Of a DNA stretch of 64,000 nt, positions 1-8,849 are shown in pieces. Made by a program: the position numbers and the translations under genes. The first letter of the stretch is position 1; the number at the start of each line of letters is the position of its first letter. The DNA is from Peredibacter sp045999315 (GTDB taxonomy: Bacteria; Bdellovibrionota; Bacteriovoracia; Bacteriovoracales; Bacteriovoracaceae): assembly GCF_045999315.1 (NCBI RefSeq), contig NZ_CP174607.1, forward strand, positions 992,001 to 1,056,000, given 5' to 3'. Under the pieces are notes generated by a model. It was given only the letters and a program-made list of their open reading frames with translations, was not told where the DNA came from and made no database searches.

Positions 1-630
1 GGTAAGAATATAACGACCAGGAGTCGCAAGGTTGGTCGGGGCATCTTCTGGTTTTGGTTTTTCCACCATGCCCGTCATTCGAAGAGTTTTTTCGTCAACG
101 ATTTCACCTTTTACGATTCCGTATTTAGGCGTGTCTTGTTTAGGGACTTCCATCACTCCAATCACGGGAGCGCCGTTATTGACTAGCGATACATCCATCA
201 ATTGCTTGATGGCAGGTTTATCGTTGATCACAATATCGTCACCAAGAAGAATGGCAAACGGTTCATCACCAATCATGTTTTTTGCACAAAGAACAGCGTG
301 ACCCAAACCAAGTTGTTCTTTCTGGCGGACACTGGTCACATCCACCATTGAACCGATCTTACGAATCAGATCGAGTTCTTTCATTTTATTGTTTCTTTCA
401 AGGAAGGCCTCAAGCTCCTGATTACGATCGAAGTAATCTTCAACAGAGAATTTTCCTGAAGAAGTGACGAAGATAATTTGTTCAATGCCAGCTTCCACTG
501 CTTCCTGAACAATGTAATGAATCATGGGAACATTAATGATTGGAATGATCTCTTTTGCGATTTGTTTCGTCGCTGGAAGAAATCTAGTTCCTTTACCTGC
601 AATGGGAATGATCGCCTTTCTGATTTTCAT
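1..630 (-). CDS. galU: UTP-glucose-1-phosphate uridylyltransferase, 3' end outside window
   Basis: Translating the minus strand from ATG 630 gives an uninterrupted frame of 210 codons that runs off the window start, so the C-terminus is missing. The N-terminus MKIRKAIIPIAGKGTRFLP carries the nucleotide-binding GxGTRxLP loop of sugar nucleotidyltransferases. Further on are IIPIINVPMIHY, EQLGLGHAVL and the acidic LLGDD motif, and the visible part ends at PGRYIL, all typical of GalU. The enzyme makes UDP-glucose from glucose-1-phosphate and UTP in the cytoplasm, for envelope polysaccharide synthesis. An AAGGA Shine-Dalgarno lies about 7 nt before the start. It is transcribed divergently from the barrel gene at 675 with only 44 bp between them. 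GalU is preferred over GalF or RmlA because of the EQLGLGHA segment. Confidence 0.93.
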   Translation of the reverse strand, partial: MKIRKAIIPIAGKGTRFLPATKQIAKEIIPIINVPMIHYIVQEAVEAGIEQIIFVTSSGKFSVEDYFDRNQELEAFLERNNKMKELDLIRKIGSMVDVTSVRQKEQLGLGHAVLCAKNMIGDEPFAILLGDDIVINDKPAIKQLMDVSLVNNGAPVIGVMEVPKQDTPKYGIVKGEIVDEKTLRMTGMVEKPKPEDAPTNLATPGRYILT

Positions 631-674
631 AAATGTCCTTGTTTAAGAGAAAATAATTCTCTACATTTTTCTAT

Positions 675-1571
675 ATGAAGAAAGTAATTATTTTAGCTGC
701 CTTATGTCTCATGGGCCAGTCTGCATGGGCCCAAATTCGTGATTTTCAGACTACCCGTTTAATGTCCACTGCAGGTGCCGGCGTTGCGAGTATATTATCT
801 ACCGAAGCCGCCATACTAAATCCAGCCTCCTCGGCGTTTTTTAGTGGCTCGAGTTTCTCTTACCAAGGCTATTCTACGTCGCTCAAGGACGAGAACGACT
901 TGCGTAAGGCCGCTGGAGATGAATTTCCAGGTAGTAACCGCTCACAAGGTGCGTTTTTATCCGACCATTCTGGTGAGATAAAAGGCGGTGTGGCCTATCT
1001 GACTCAGGATGAAAACAGCTTCGAACGTGAACGCATGGTGCTTCACGGCTCAGCTCCCATGGGTCCTTCAACTGCCATGGGTGTAAGTTACAACTATGTT
1101 CAGGACACACTTCCAAATTCCTACCAAGATCGCCATCAAACTCATCACCAACTATCGCTTGGTATGACTCATTTTGCTGCCGATGATATGATTCTTGGGA
1201 TCGTGATTCTGGATCCAACTCGAACAAATGCCGGTGATGAGCGCTTAATTGCAGGTTTCCAATACACTCTTACTAATCGTTTTATGCTGATTGGGGACGT
1301 TGGTACTCAATACACAAAGGCCTGGTCAGAAAAATACCTCTGGAGAGCGGCCGTACAACTAAACATTTTCAGTGATTTCTTCGTACGCGTTGGTCAGTTC
1401 TACGACAATGTAACTGAGTTCAAAGGAACTGGTTGGGGTGTTAGCTGGATTGGACCACGCTTAGGTGTGGAATTCGCCCAAAAGTATTCCGACCAAATCG
1501 GTGACGGAAATTATATCTATGAAGATGAATCGCTCGTAGATACTTCACTTTCGGCCATCATAAAATTCTAA
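675..1571 (+). CDS. Predicted outer-membrane beta-barrel protein, lineage-specific
   Basis: This 298-residue protein has a clear Sec signal peptide (MKKVIILAALCLMGQSAWA, cleavage before Gln20). Near the mature N-terminus is STAGAGVASILSTEAAILNP, followed by ASSAFF; a Gly-rich stretch running into an NPAS turn is typical of PorV/TraF/UPF0164-like barrels. The rest alternates polar and hydrophobic residues and the protein ends in a Phe (AIIKF), the usual C-terminal signal for beta-barrel insertion. I recognise no enzyme motif. Its role is unknown; a small outer-membrane channel or assembly factor is a guess. No Shine-Dalgarno precedes the ATG, so translation may be leaderless or weak. It is followed 31 bp downstream by the TPR/CFI-box gene. 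Confidence 0.75.
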   Translation: MKKVIILAALCLMGQSAWAQIRDFQTTRLMSTAGAGVASILSTEAAILNPASSAFFSGSSFSYQGYSTSLKDENDLRKAAGDEFPGSNRSQGAFLSDHSGEIKGGVAYLTQDENSFERERMVLHGSAPMGPSTAMGVSYNYVQDTLPNSYQDRHQTHHQLSLGMTHFAADDMILGIVILDPTRTNAGDERLIAGFQYTLTNRFMLIGDVGTQYTKAWSEKYLWRAAVQLNIFSDFFVRVGQFYDNVTEFKGTGWGVSWIGPRLGVEFAQKYSDQIGDGNYIYEDESLVDTSLSAIIKF

Positions 1572-1602
1572 CTTTGAAGTCATATCTACCGATAAGGTAG
1601 GT

Positions 1603-2328
1603 ATGACCGCAACTACCAAGTCCGCCAGAGAGGCCCGTGAAGAACGGGAGAAAATGCTCGTATTGAAACATAAATACGAGAATCGAATTACTATCACCAA
1701 ATTTGGGAAAGAATGTTTAGACGCTGGTGATTACGCCACTGCTCTTCAGCGCTTCACTGAGTACATGGACATCATGGCCGAAGTGAAACAGGTCAAAGAT
1801 TTCTACTCTCTAAGGCCCGGTCATTTTAGCCCAAAAAGCGACATCACTGAGATGCTGATGATAAGTCACGTGTACTTTGAGATGGCCCGTATTTACGATG
1901 CGGTTCCAAAATTTCAAGAAGACTCTCGTCGTTGTCTTGAACAGTTTGTGGCCTTCTCTGCCAATCAACCCTATCAGGTTGTGAACTCTGAGCTTATCCG
2001 TAAGCATTTAAAAAAATCAGTTTTCAAAAACCCTGATGCTTTCCGGGACGCTTATCAACAAATCTATGTTCAATCTAAAAAATGTTATGTTGTGACTTTT
2101 TGTTATGGTCATGAGCATCCAACCACGCAGGAATTTCGCGCCTTCAAAGACTGGCTTCTCAGTTACAGAAGCGGCCAGGAACTCGTGCGCTTGTACTACA
2201 ACTATTCATCCGTTGCCGTTACTCGTTGGGAAAAAAGTCCCGCCATGCACCTTGTGGCGCGATTATTCATTCGACCGGCCCTGGTTTTGTTTTCAAAAAC
2301 GATCCTTCGCCTTATACTATCTAAATGA
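1603..2328 (+). CDS. TPR-like protein with C-terminal CFI-box-like domain
   Basis: The 241-residue product has no signal peptide. Residues 1-25 are charged and probably coiled. Residues 30-115 look like one or two TPR-type helical hairpins (LDAGDYATALQRFTEYMD is a good TPR helix pair). From about residue 161 the sequence KKCYVVTFCYGHEHP, then FRAFKDWLL, RSGQELVRLYY and a hydrophobic arginine-containing end, follows the layout of the CFI-box C-terminal domain: Cys-x-hydrophobic-x-Thr-x-x-Tyr-Gly, then LRxFRDxxL, then GxxxVxxYY. The usual CFIATAAYG core is diverged. The function of CFI-box proteins is poorly known. The last hydrophobic helix may touch a membrane. The stop codon overlaps the start of the LptF/G permease (ATGA), so the two are translationally coupled. 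Confidence 0.6.
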   Translation: MTATTKSAREAREEREKMLVLKHKYENRITITKFGKECLDAGDYATALQRFTEYMDIMAEVKQVKDFYSLRPGHFSPKSDITEMLMISHVYFEMARIYDAVPKFQEDSRRCLEQFVAFSANQPYQVVNSELIRKHLKKSVFKNPDAFRDAYQQIYVQSKKCYVVTFCYGHEHPTTQEFRAFKDWLLSYRSGQELVRLYYNYSSVAVTRWEKSPAMHLVARLFIRPALVLFSKTILRLILSK

Positions 2329-3416
2329 TTCTCTCGAACTTAATCGTTAAGCAGTGGTTTAAAAGTCTCATCGCGGCCATTACCGTGTTGTTTCTTTTAA
2401 TTTCTACCGCAGATTTAATTAACGGTTTTCTTCAAGGGAAGGACGCCATGCGAGTGCTCCTCGAGTATTCGCTTAAAATGCCGGACCTGATGGGAAGAAT
2501 GTTTCCTATTTGTTGTCTTGTTGCGACTCTTTTCTCACTTAATAACCTGAAGTCTCACGCTGAACTTATCGCCATTTTAGCGGCCGGCTACTCTTACCGT
2601 CGGATCTATTTCCTGGTTGGTGCTTGCGCTCTCACCATGGTGGGACTGCAGTTTTTAAATCTTGGTTTTGTCGAACCGTTCGCCAACAAAGTTAAACGCC
2701 AGGAAATTCAAAAAAGCCGCAAATCAGAAGGGAAATACCTCACTCGCAGCTCTATTGAGGGCGGAAGATTCTGGTATAAATCACAAAACTATTTCGCCTC
2801 ATTTGGTTTCTTTGATCGTAAATCTAATGTTCTTCAAGATGTCGAAATTTATTTTTTCTCAGAGGCCCACACCAGCACCAAAATTCTCAAGGCCCAAAAG
2901 GCCTCTTTCATTTCTGAGGGTAAATGGCTTCTAACAAATGTGATTGAACTATCAGGTCTGAGCACTCCGACTTTCCCGATGCAAACGACCAAGCCAGAAC
3001 TCACCATGGCCCTGAACGAAACTCCAGATGATTTTGGTGAATTTGAAGCCGACCTTACGACCCTTAACTTTTTTAAGTTGAATCAATTCATCAATCGCAT
3101 GTCGAAGACTGGCATCAACGTTTCAGAGTATCAAATTATTCTGATGAACAAAGTGTTCCTAAGCTTTGTCTGTCTGGTTTTCGCGCTTATTCCGGTCTCG
3201 ACTATTTTTAATCCTAACCGTCGTTCTGATTCATTTGGTAAGAATGTCGTTCTGACTTTGTTGGTTACTGTCCTCTTCTGGGTCCTTTACAGTGGTGCTG
3301 TAGCTTATGGAAATTCTGGAGCTGTTGCCCCATGGCTTGCGACGGGAATTGTGCCGATTTTATTCTTCTCTTACGTCGTATTTACCTACTGGAAGCATAG
3401 AAAACTCTCGATTTAA
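2325..3416 (+). CDS. LptF/LptG family permease (YjgP/YjgQ)
   Basis: This 363-residue protein has the family layout: an N-terminal transmembrane segment (about 12-32), further segments near 60-85 and 100-120, a large periplasmic beta-rich domain (about 125-270), and three C-terminal transmembrane helices from about 280. In the cell it would pair with a partner permease and the LptB ATPase to pull lipopolysaccharide out of the inner membrane. The SHAELIAILAAGYSYRRI stretch after the second helix is the conserved coupling segment of LptF/G. No second permease or lptB lies beside it, so whether it is LptF or LptG cannot be decided here; the family is clear. It overlaps the upstream stop by 4 nt. 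Confidence 0.85.
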   Translation: MILSNLIVKQWFKSLIAAITVLFLLISTADLINGFLQGKDAMRVLLEYSLKMPDLMGRMFPICCLVATLFSLNNLKSHAELIAILAAGYSYRRIYFLVGACALTMVGLQFLNLGFVEPFANKVKRQEIQKSRKSEGKYLTRSSIEGGRFWYKSQNYFASFGFFDRKSNVLQDVEIYFFSEAHTSTKILKAQKASFISEGKWLLTNVIELSGLSTPTFPMQTTKPELTMALNETPDDFGEFEADLTTLNFFKLNQFINRMSKTGINVSEYQIILMNKVFLSFVCLVFALIPVSTIFNPNRRSDSFGKNVVLTLLVTVLFWVLYSGAVAYGNSGAVAPWLATGIVPILFFSYVVFTYWKHRKLSI

Positions 3417-3431
3417 TTTCACTCTTGTCTG

Positions 3432-3440
3432 TGCTATAAA
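3432..3440 (+). promoter_or_regulatory. Extended -10 promoter candidate for def-fmt-rpe-hut
   Basis: The sequence TGCTATAAA is an extended -10 element (TGn plus TATAAA) ending only 7 nt before the def ATG at 3448. No Shine-Dalgarno lies between it and the ATG, and no good -35 is seen, as expected for extended -10 promoters. Transcription starting 7 nt after the hexamer would begin at the ATG, giving a leaderless message. The site is seen; its activity is inferred. Confidence 0.5.
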
Positions 3441-3447
3441 AGCCCCT

Positions 3448-4020
3448 ATGAATATCGAAAATTACAAACTTGAGGGAGAGCGTCTCCCTATCGTGACTTA
3501 TCCTGACCCTGTTCTTTCGGCCAAGGCCCTGCCTGTGACTGAATTTACACCTGATCTTCATAACTTAGTGAAGAATATGTTGTTTACCATGTACCACGCC
3601 CCAGGAATTGGACTCGCCGCTCCTCAGGTCGGTATCAGCCAGAGAATCTTTGTGCTGGATGTCGATTATGATCGTGAGGCAGTTACAAACTCGGCAGGTA
3701 AGGAAGAAATTCGCATGTCGAATTTTAACCCAATGGTTCTTATCAACCCTGTGATCACAGGAACATCTGGTACCACAACTTATGAAGAAGGTTGTTTGTC
3801 AGTGCCTGGAGTTTACGAAGAAGTGAAGCGCTATGAAAGCATTCGCGTGAAGTATCAGGACATAAACGGCAAAGAACACGAAATGGAAGCAGATGATCTG
3901 CTTTCAATTTGTATTCAGCATGAAAACGATCACCTTGAAGGAATTGTTTTCATCGAACGTTTAAGTAATCTCAAAAAGAATTTCTATAAAAAGAAAATGG
4001 TGAAAGAGAAGGTTAAATGA
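3448..4020 (+). CDS. def: Peptide deformylase
   Basis: This cytoplasmic iron or zinc enzyme removes the formyl group from new proteins. Starting at ATG 3448 the protein has 190 residues, normal for the family; a longer frame opens at 3307 but would overlap the permease and add about 47 unrelated residues. All three signature motifs are present: GIGLAAPQVG (53-62), EGCLSVPG (114-121, metal ligand Cys116) and HENDH (158-162, with the catalytic Glu159). The C-terminus is rich in lysine. It overlaps fmt by 4 nt (ATGA), the classic def-fmt pair, one enzyme adding and the other removing formyl groups. A TATAAA box lies 7 nt before the start without a Shine-Dalgarno. Confidence 0.97.
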   Translation: MNIENYKLEGERLPIVTYPDPVLSAKALPVTEFTPDLHNLVKNMLFTMYHAPGIGLAAPQVGISQRIFVLDVDYDREAVTNSAGKEEIRMSNFNPMVLINPVITGTSGTTTYEEGCLSVPGVYEEVKRYESIRVKYQDINGKEHEMEADDLLSICIQHENDHLEGIVFIERLSNLKKNFYKKKMVKEKVK

Positions 4021-4961
4021 AAAAGTTTCGTGTTGCCTTTTGTGGGACTCCGGACTTTTCAGTTCCTACACTTGATCTACTAAGTAACCATCCTCACATT
4101 GATCTTCGTTACGTTATCTCCATGCCGGACAGACCATCTGGACGCGGCATGGATCTAAAGTCACCTGAAGTGATTGAGTTCGCCAAAGCGAAGCGCATTC
4201 CCTTTTTTCAAACAGAGAACATCAACAAGGAACCAGAGTTCCTTGAAAAACTTAAGGCCGAAGAACTGGATTTCGTAGTCGTATTGGCCTTTGCTCAATT
4301 CCTGGGCAGCACGATGCTGAACATGGGAAAACTTGGGTGCTTTAATATTCACACTTCCGTTCTTCCGAAATATCGAGGAGCCGCTCCGATTCAATACGCC
4401 CTTCTAAACGGCGACACCGAAACAGGTGTTTCGATTCAGAAGATGGTGAAAAAAATGGACGCTGGTGACCTGGTTCATTTCCATACTGTGCCGATTGCTG
4501 AAACTGAAACTGGTGGTCAACTTTATACGCGCTTAAAATTTCAGGCAGCTCTTGCGATGAATGATCTCATCACTAAACTTCTGGAAAACAAAGTTAGCTA
4601 TACAGTTCAAGATGAATCAAAAGTTTCATTTGCTCCGACCCTAAAAAAAGAAGACGGTCTTCTTAATTTCAAAGAGAAGACTGTCGCTCAAATTTTAAAT
4701 AACATCCGCGCTCTTGATCCATGGCCCGGGACTTACTGTTTCTTAAACGGTAAGCGCCTGAAGGTCCTTGAAGCAGAAAAATACCACAAGAAACTAGCTC
4801 CCGGTAAGGCCGAGAACGATCTTGGTTCACTGGTTGTTGGTTGTATAGACGGAGCTCTTCGTCTTACTCAAGTGCAACTTGAAGGTAAGAAGGCCTGTAC
4901 TGATCGTGAGTTATTAAACGGCATTAAAACTGAAATCATTTTAACTTCTGATAAGGAATAA
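4017..4961 (+). CDS. fmt: Methionyl-tRNA formyltransferase
   Basis: It transfers a formyl group from 10-formyltetrahydrofolate to initiator Met-tRNA in the cytoplasm. At 314 residues it has normal length. The N-terminal Rossmann-like catalytic domain shows the FCGTPDFSVPTL start, the NIHTSVLPKYRGAAPI motif with Asn110 and His112, and the MDAGD motif with Asp148, which are the catalytic triad positions of Fmt. The C-terminal tRNA-binding domain contains RALDPWPGTYC. The start overlaps the def stop, and rpe follows after 1 nt. The rsmB gene often found after fmt is absent; rpe stands in that place. Confidence 0.97.
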   Translation: MKKFRVAFCGTPDFSVPTLDLLSNHPHIDLRYVISMPDRPSGRGMDLKSPEVIEFAKAKRIPFFQTENINKEPEFLEKLKAEELDFVVVLAFAQFLGSTMLNMGKLGCFNIHTSVLPKYRGAAPIQYALLNGDTETGVSIQKMVKKMDAGDLVHFHTVPIAETETGGQLYTRLKFQAALAMNDLITKLLENKVSYTVQDESKVSFAPTLKKEDGLLNFKEKTVAQILNNIRALDPWPGTYCFLNGKRLKVLEAEKYHKKLAPGKAENDLGSLVVGCIDGALRLTQVQLEGKKACTDRELLNGIKTEIILTSDKE

Positions 4962-4962
4962 T

Positions 4963-5616
4963 ATGTCGGTCATCATTTCACCAAGTCTTCTCTCGGTAGA
5001 TTTTCTGGAACTAAAGACTGAACTTGAGCGTTTAAACCAAATTGATGATCTATGGCTTCACTTAGACATCATGGACTCGCACTTTGTTCCTAATCTTACT
5101 TTTGGTGAGCCAGTTCTTAACAAAGTGAAAACTGTTTCGAAGCACAAGCTCGATGCCCACTTCATGGTGACGGATCCGGACTTCTTCGTAGAAAACTTTA
5201 AGAACGTGGGACTTCACAATTTCACTTTCCACTGGGAGGCCACTAAGAACCCAGAGGAACTTATCAAAAAAATCAAAGCTGTTTATCCATCGGCCGGTAT
5301 TTCTTTAAAACCAGGCACTCCTCTTTCAGCGATCCCCATGAAAATTTGGGAGATGGTTGATCTCGTGCTTATCATGAGTGTTGAGCCCGGGTTCGGTGGA
5401 CAGAAGTTCATGCCGGAATCCATTGATAAAGTGATTGCCCTGGATCTCATTCGCCATGAGAACAAACTTAACTTCCAAATCCAAGTGGATGGTGGAATCA
5501 ATGGCGACAATGCCGGGTACTTAATCCAAGCTGGGGCCAACAACTTAGTTGCAGGTTCTTATGTTTTTGGAGCTCCTAATAAAGATTATCTCACTCGTAT
5601 TAATAAAATTCGTTAA
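4963..5616 (+). CDS. rpe: Ribulose-phosphate 3-epimerase
   Basis: This TIM-barrel enzyme interconverts ribulose-5-phosphate and xylulose-5-phosphate in the pentose phosphate pathway. The 217 residues match the family length. Visible motifs are SPSLLSVDF at the N-terminus, LHLDIMDSHFVPNLTFG with the metal-binding His and catalytic Asp, the phosphate-binding VEPGFGGQKF, and VDGGIN with the second catalytic Asp. It begins 1 nt after fmt and ends 8 nt before hutH, so it links the formylation genes to the histidine-degradation genes in one probable transcript. Confidence 0.96.
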   Translation: MSVIISPSLLSVDFLELKTELERLNQIDDLWLHLDIMDSHFVPNLTFGEPVLNKVKTVSKHKLDAHFMVTDPDFFVENFKNVGLHNFTFHWEATKNPEELIKKIKAVYPSAGISLKPGTPLSAIPMKIWEMVDLVLIMSVEPGFGGQKFMPESIDKVIALDLIRHENKLNFQIQVDGGINGDNAGYLIQAGANNLVAGSYVFGAPNKDYLTRINKIR

Positions 5617-5624
5617 GGTTCAAC

Positions 5625-7181
5625 ATGTTAAATTTCGACAAAGCTAAAGTATTTAAACTAAACGGTACCAATCTTACTCTTGAAGATCTGGCCTTCATCG
5701 CTAAAGCAAAAGCTGGTGAAGTAAAACTAGAAATCGAAGGAGCTGCTTGGGACAAAATGCACAAGTCTCGCCAAGTGGTACTCGATATCGTGAAAAAGGG
5801 AAAACCTGTTTACGGTATTAACACTGGTTTCGGGGCCCTTGCTTCAAAACAAATCGCTGTAGAAGACCTCGAGCAACTTCAATACAACTTGATTCGTTCT
5901 CATTGTACAGGTGTTGGTCGTCCATTTAACCGCACAGTGACTCGCGCGATTATGCTTTCACGTGCGAACTGCTTGATTCAAGGTTTCTCGGGTGTAACTC
6001 CAGACACGATCGCACTTCTTTTTGATTTCATTAACTACGACATCAATCCAGTGATTCCTGAAAAAGGTTCAGTGGGTGCTTCAGGTGACCTTGCCCCTCT
6101 TTCTCACATCGCCCTTGCTCTTATCGGTGAAGGTGAAGTTGAGTTCGGTGGAAAAATTATTAAATCTGATCTCGCGATTCAACAGATTGGAAAAACGCCA
6201 GCGAAGCTTGGTGCCAAAGATGGTCTAGCACTTATTAACGGAACTTCAGTAATGCTGGCCCTTGGAGCTCTTGCTCTAAGTGACGCCAAAAAGATCGTAA
6301 AGCAGGCCGACATTATTGCTTGTTTGACTCTAGATGCGGTTCGCGGAACTCCAATGGCCTTTGATGCTCGTATTTCAATGCTAAAGCCTCAACCGGGCCA
6401 GGTCGATGTTTCTCGTAACCTTCTAACTCTGATCAAAGGTTCTGAAATTGCCGTTTCTCACAAAGATGATGGTAAAGTTCAGGATCCATATTCACTTCGT
6501 TGTATCCCACAAGTTCACGGCGCCTGCAGACAGACAATTCGTCACGCCGAAGAAGTGCTTAACATCGAACTTAATTCTGTAACTGATAACCCACTTGTAT
6601 TCATCGAAACTGGTGACGTTATCTCAGGTGGTAACTTCCACGGTGAAGCTCTTGCTCTATGTATGGATTATCTCGCGATGGGACTTTCTGAAATCGCTAA
6701 CATTGCTGAACGCCGTGTAGAAAAGATGATGAACCCAAGTTTCTCGGATCTTCCGGCCTTCCTAACCAAGAACTCTGGCCTTAACTCAGGTCTCATGATC
6801 GCTCACGTAACAATGGCGGCCCTGGCCTCTGAGAATAAATATCTTTGTCACCCGGCCTCAGTAGATTCAATTCCTACCTCGACGGACAAAGAAGATCACG
6901 TTTCTATGGGTGTGACAGCTGGTCGTAAACTTCATGAAGTTGTATCGAACGTTCAAAACTGTCTTGCGATTGAACTTCTTTGTAACACGCAAGGGATCGA
7001 GTTCCTTCGTCCAATGAAGTCTTCGGCCGCCATCGAAAAAGCTTATTCGCTTGTAAGAAAATACGTTCAGCCGATTGGCGAAGATCGTATCTTCCACAAG
7101 GACATCGAAAATTTAACTAAACTTGTTCAAAGTGAAGAACTAATTAAGGAAGTGGAGGCCGTAGTTGGCCCACTCGCCTAA
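5625..7181 (+). CDS. hutH: Histidine ammonia-lyase
   Basis: This enzyme eliminates ammonia from L-histidine to give trans-urocanate, the first step of histidine breakdown. At 518 residues it is of normal length. The Ala152-Ser153-Gly154 triad in GSVGASGDLAPLSH cyclises by itself to form the MIO electrophile. The early YGINTGFG motif supplies the active-site tyrosine, and QDPYSLRC, DNPL and SGGNFHGE are also conserved. The set hutH-hutU-hutI follows with gaps of 9 nt and a 4-nt overlap. No HutC or HutP regulator and no hutG or hutF are seen in the window. Confidence 0.97.
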   Translation: MLNFDKAKVFKLNGTNLTLEDLAFIAKAKAGEVKLEIEGAAWDKMHKSRQVVLDIVKKGKPVYGINTGFGALASKQIAVEDLEQLQYNLIRSHCTGVGRPFNRTVTRAIMLSRANCLIQGFSGVTPDTIALLFDFINYDINPVIPEKGSVGASGDLAPLSHIALALIGEGEVEFGGKIIKSDLAIQQIGKTPAKLGAKDGLALINGTSVMLALGALALSDAKKIVKQADIIACLTLDAVRGTPMAFDARISMLKPQPGQVDVSRNLLTLIKGSEIAVSHKDDGKVQDPYSLRCIPQVHGACRQTIRHAEEVLNIELNSVTDNPLVFIETGDVISGGNFHGEALALCMDYLAMGLSEIANIAERRVEKMMNPSFSDLPAFLTKNSGLNSGLMIAHVTMAALASENKYLCHPASVDSIPTSTDKEDHVSMGVTAGRKLHEVVSNVQNCLAIELLCNTQGIEFLRPMKSSAAIEKAYSLVRKYVQPIGEDRIFHKDIENLTKLVQSEELIKEVEAVVGPLA

Positions 7182-7190
7182 GGAGATTTT

Positions 7191-8849
7191 ATGTCAAATA
7201 TTCCTCTTCCACCGACTGGTGATAAATTAACTTGTAAGGGCTGGCACCAAGAAGCTGCTCTTCGTTGTTTACTCAATAACCTTCACCCTGAAGTTGCTGA
7301 AGACCGTGACGAACTCATCGTTTACGGTGGTAACGGCCAGGCAGCAAGAAATCATAAGGCGCTTAATGACCTTATCAACACACTTAAAAACCTAGAGAAC
7401 AACGAAACACTTATCGTTCAATCTGGTAAACCAGTTGCGGTTTTCCCTTCTAACCCTCAAGGTCCTCGCGTTCTTATCGCGAACTCAAACCTTGTTCCAA
7501 ATTGGGCGAACTGGGACCACTTCAATAAACTAAAAGACGAAGGTCTTATGATGTACGGTCAAATGACTGCTGGATCATGGATCTACATCGGCTCGCAAGG
7601 TATCGTTCAAGGTACTTATGAAACTTTCATGGCGGCCGCTCGTAAGCACTGGGGTGAAAATTCAACTCTTAAAGGTAAGCTTGTTCTTACTGCTGGTATC
7701 GGCGGTATGGGTGGAGCGCAACCTCTTGCTGTAAAAATGGCGGAAGGTGTGTGTCTTTGTTGTGACGTGGATGTGACTCGTATCGAGAAACGTCTTAAAT
7801 CAAAATACCTCGACGTACTTGCCAATAGCTTCGAAGAGGCCCTTCAAATCGCCCTTAAAGCTAAAAACGCTGGCGAAGCGCTTACAGTTGGCGTAGTTGG
7901 AAACGCTGTTGATTTCTTCGAGTTCGTTCTCGATAAAGGAATCGTTCCGGATCTAGTGACTGACCAAACTTCAGCTCACGATCCTCTTAACGGTTACGTT
8001 CCAGCAGGCATGACACTTGCTGAAGCAAATGATCTAAGAAAATCAAATCCTCAGAAATATACAGAGTATTCTTATGAAACAATGGGCGCTCACGTACGCG
8101 TGATGATCGCTTTCAAAAAGAAAGGTTCTCACGTATTCGATTACGGTAACAACCTTCGTGCTGGTGCTCAGAAAGTTGGTGTGAAAGACGCTTTCTCTTT
8201 CCCAGGTTTCGTTCCGGCCTACATCCGTCCTCTTTTCTGCGAAGGATCTGGTCCATTCCGTTGGGTAGCTCTTTCTGGTGATCCAGAAGATATCCGTGTA
8301 ACAGATGAAGCTCTTAAGGAGCTTTTCCCTGAGAACAAATCCATGATCAACTGGCTTGATAAGGCCGGCAAAATGATTCAGTTCCAGGGTCTTCCTGCTC
8401 GTATCTGTTGGTTGAAGTACGGTGACCGTGAAAAAGCGGCCCTTCTTTTCAACAAACTAGTTCGCGAGAAAAAAGTTAAGGCCCCAATCGTAATCGGCCG
8501 TGACCACCTAGACTGCGGATCTGTAGCAAGTCCAAACCGTGAAACAGAAGCAATGAAAGACGGCTCAGATGCAGTTTCTGACTGGCCACTACTAAACGCT
8601 ATGATCAACATCAATAATGGCGCGAGCTGGATTTCTCTTCACCACGGTGGTGGTGTGGGTATGGGTTATTCTCAGCACTCGGGTATGGTGATCGTTTGTG
8701 ACGGTACTGCTGAAATGGATGAGCGTCTATCGCGCGTTCTTAACTCAGATTCAGGTATGGGTATCGTTCGTCATGCAGACGCGGGCTACGACATCGCCCT
8801 TGATATCGCGAAGAAACCAACAACTAAAATTAAGTTTCCATCACTATGA
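7191..8849 (+). CDS. hutU: Urocanate hydratase (urocanase)
   Basis: It hydrates urocanate to 4-imidazolone-5-propionate using tightly bound NAD+ as electrophile. The protein has 552 residues, close to the Pseudomonas enzyme. The NAD-binding loop is visible as AGIGGMGGAQPLA (about 168-180). The PARICW segment contains Cys406, which I align by family knowledge with the reactive active-site cysteine of Pseudomonas urocanase. DHLDCGSVASPNRETEAM and HHGGGVGMGYSQHSG near the C-terminus are strongly conserved. An AAGGAG Shine-Dalgarno lies in the short gap after hutH. The last codons overlap the hutI start. Confidence 0.97.
   Translation: MSNIPLPPTGDKLTCKGWHQEAALRCLLNNLHPEVAEDRDELIVYGGNGQAARNHKALNDLINTLKNLENNETLIVQSGKPVAVFPSNPQGPRVLIANSNLVPNWANWDHFNKLKDEGLMMYGQMTAGSWIYIGSQGIVQGTYETFMAAARKHWGENSTLKGKLVLTAGIGGMGGAQPLAVKMAEGVCLCCDVDVTRIEKRLKSKYLDVLANSFEEALQIALKAKNAGEALTVGVVGNAVDFFEFVLDKGIVPDLVTDQTSAHDPLNGYVPAGMTLAEANDLRKSNPQKYTEYSYETMGAHVRVMIAFKKKGSHVFDYGNNLRAGAQKVGVKDAFSFPGFVPAYIRPLFCEGSGPFRWVALSGDPEDIRVTDEALKELFPENKSMINWLDKAGKMIQFQGLPARICWLKYGDREKAALLFNKLVREKKVKAPIVIGRDHLDCGSVASPNRETEAMKDGSDAVSDWPLLNAMININNGASWISLHHGGGVGMGYSQHSGMVIVCDGTAEMDERLSRVLNSDSGMGIVRHADAGYDIALDIAKKPTTKIKFPSL

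Noticed and set aside
646..667. AGAGAA/TTCTCT hairpin with T-run between galU and the barrel gene as a terminator
   Set aside because: The genes are divergent, so neither needs a terminator there; the stem is short and AU-rich.
1588..1595. ACCGATAA as a sigma28 (FliA) -10 element before the TPR gene
   Set aside because: The matching -35 is poor, and the spacing would start the transcript at the ATG; not enough evidence.
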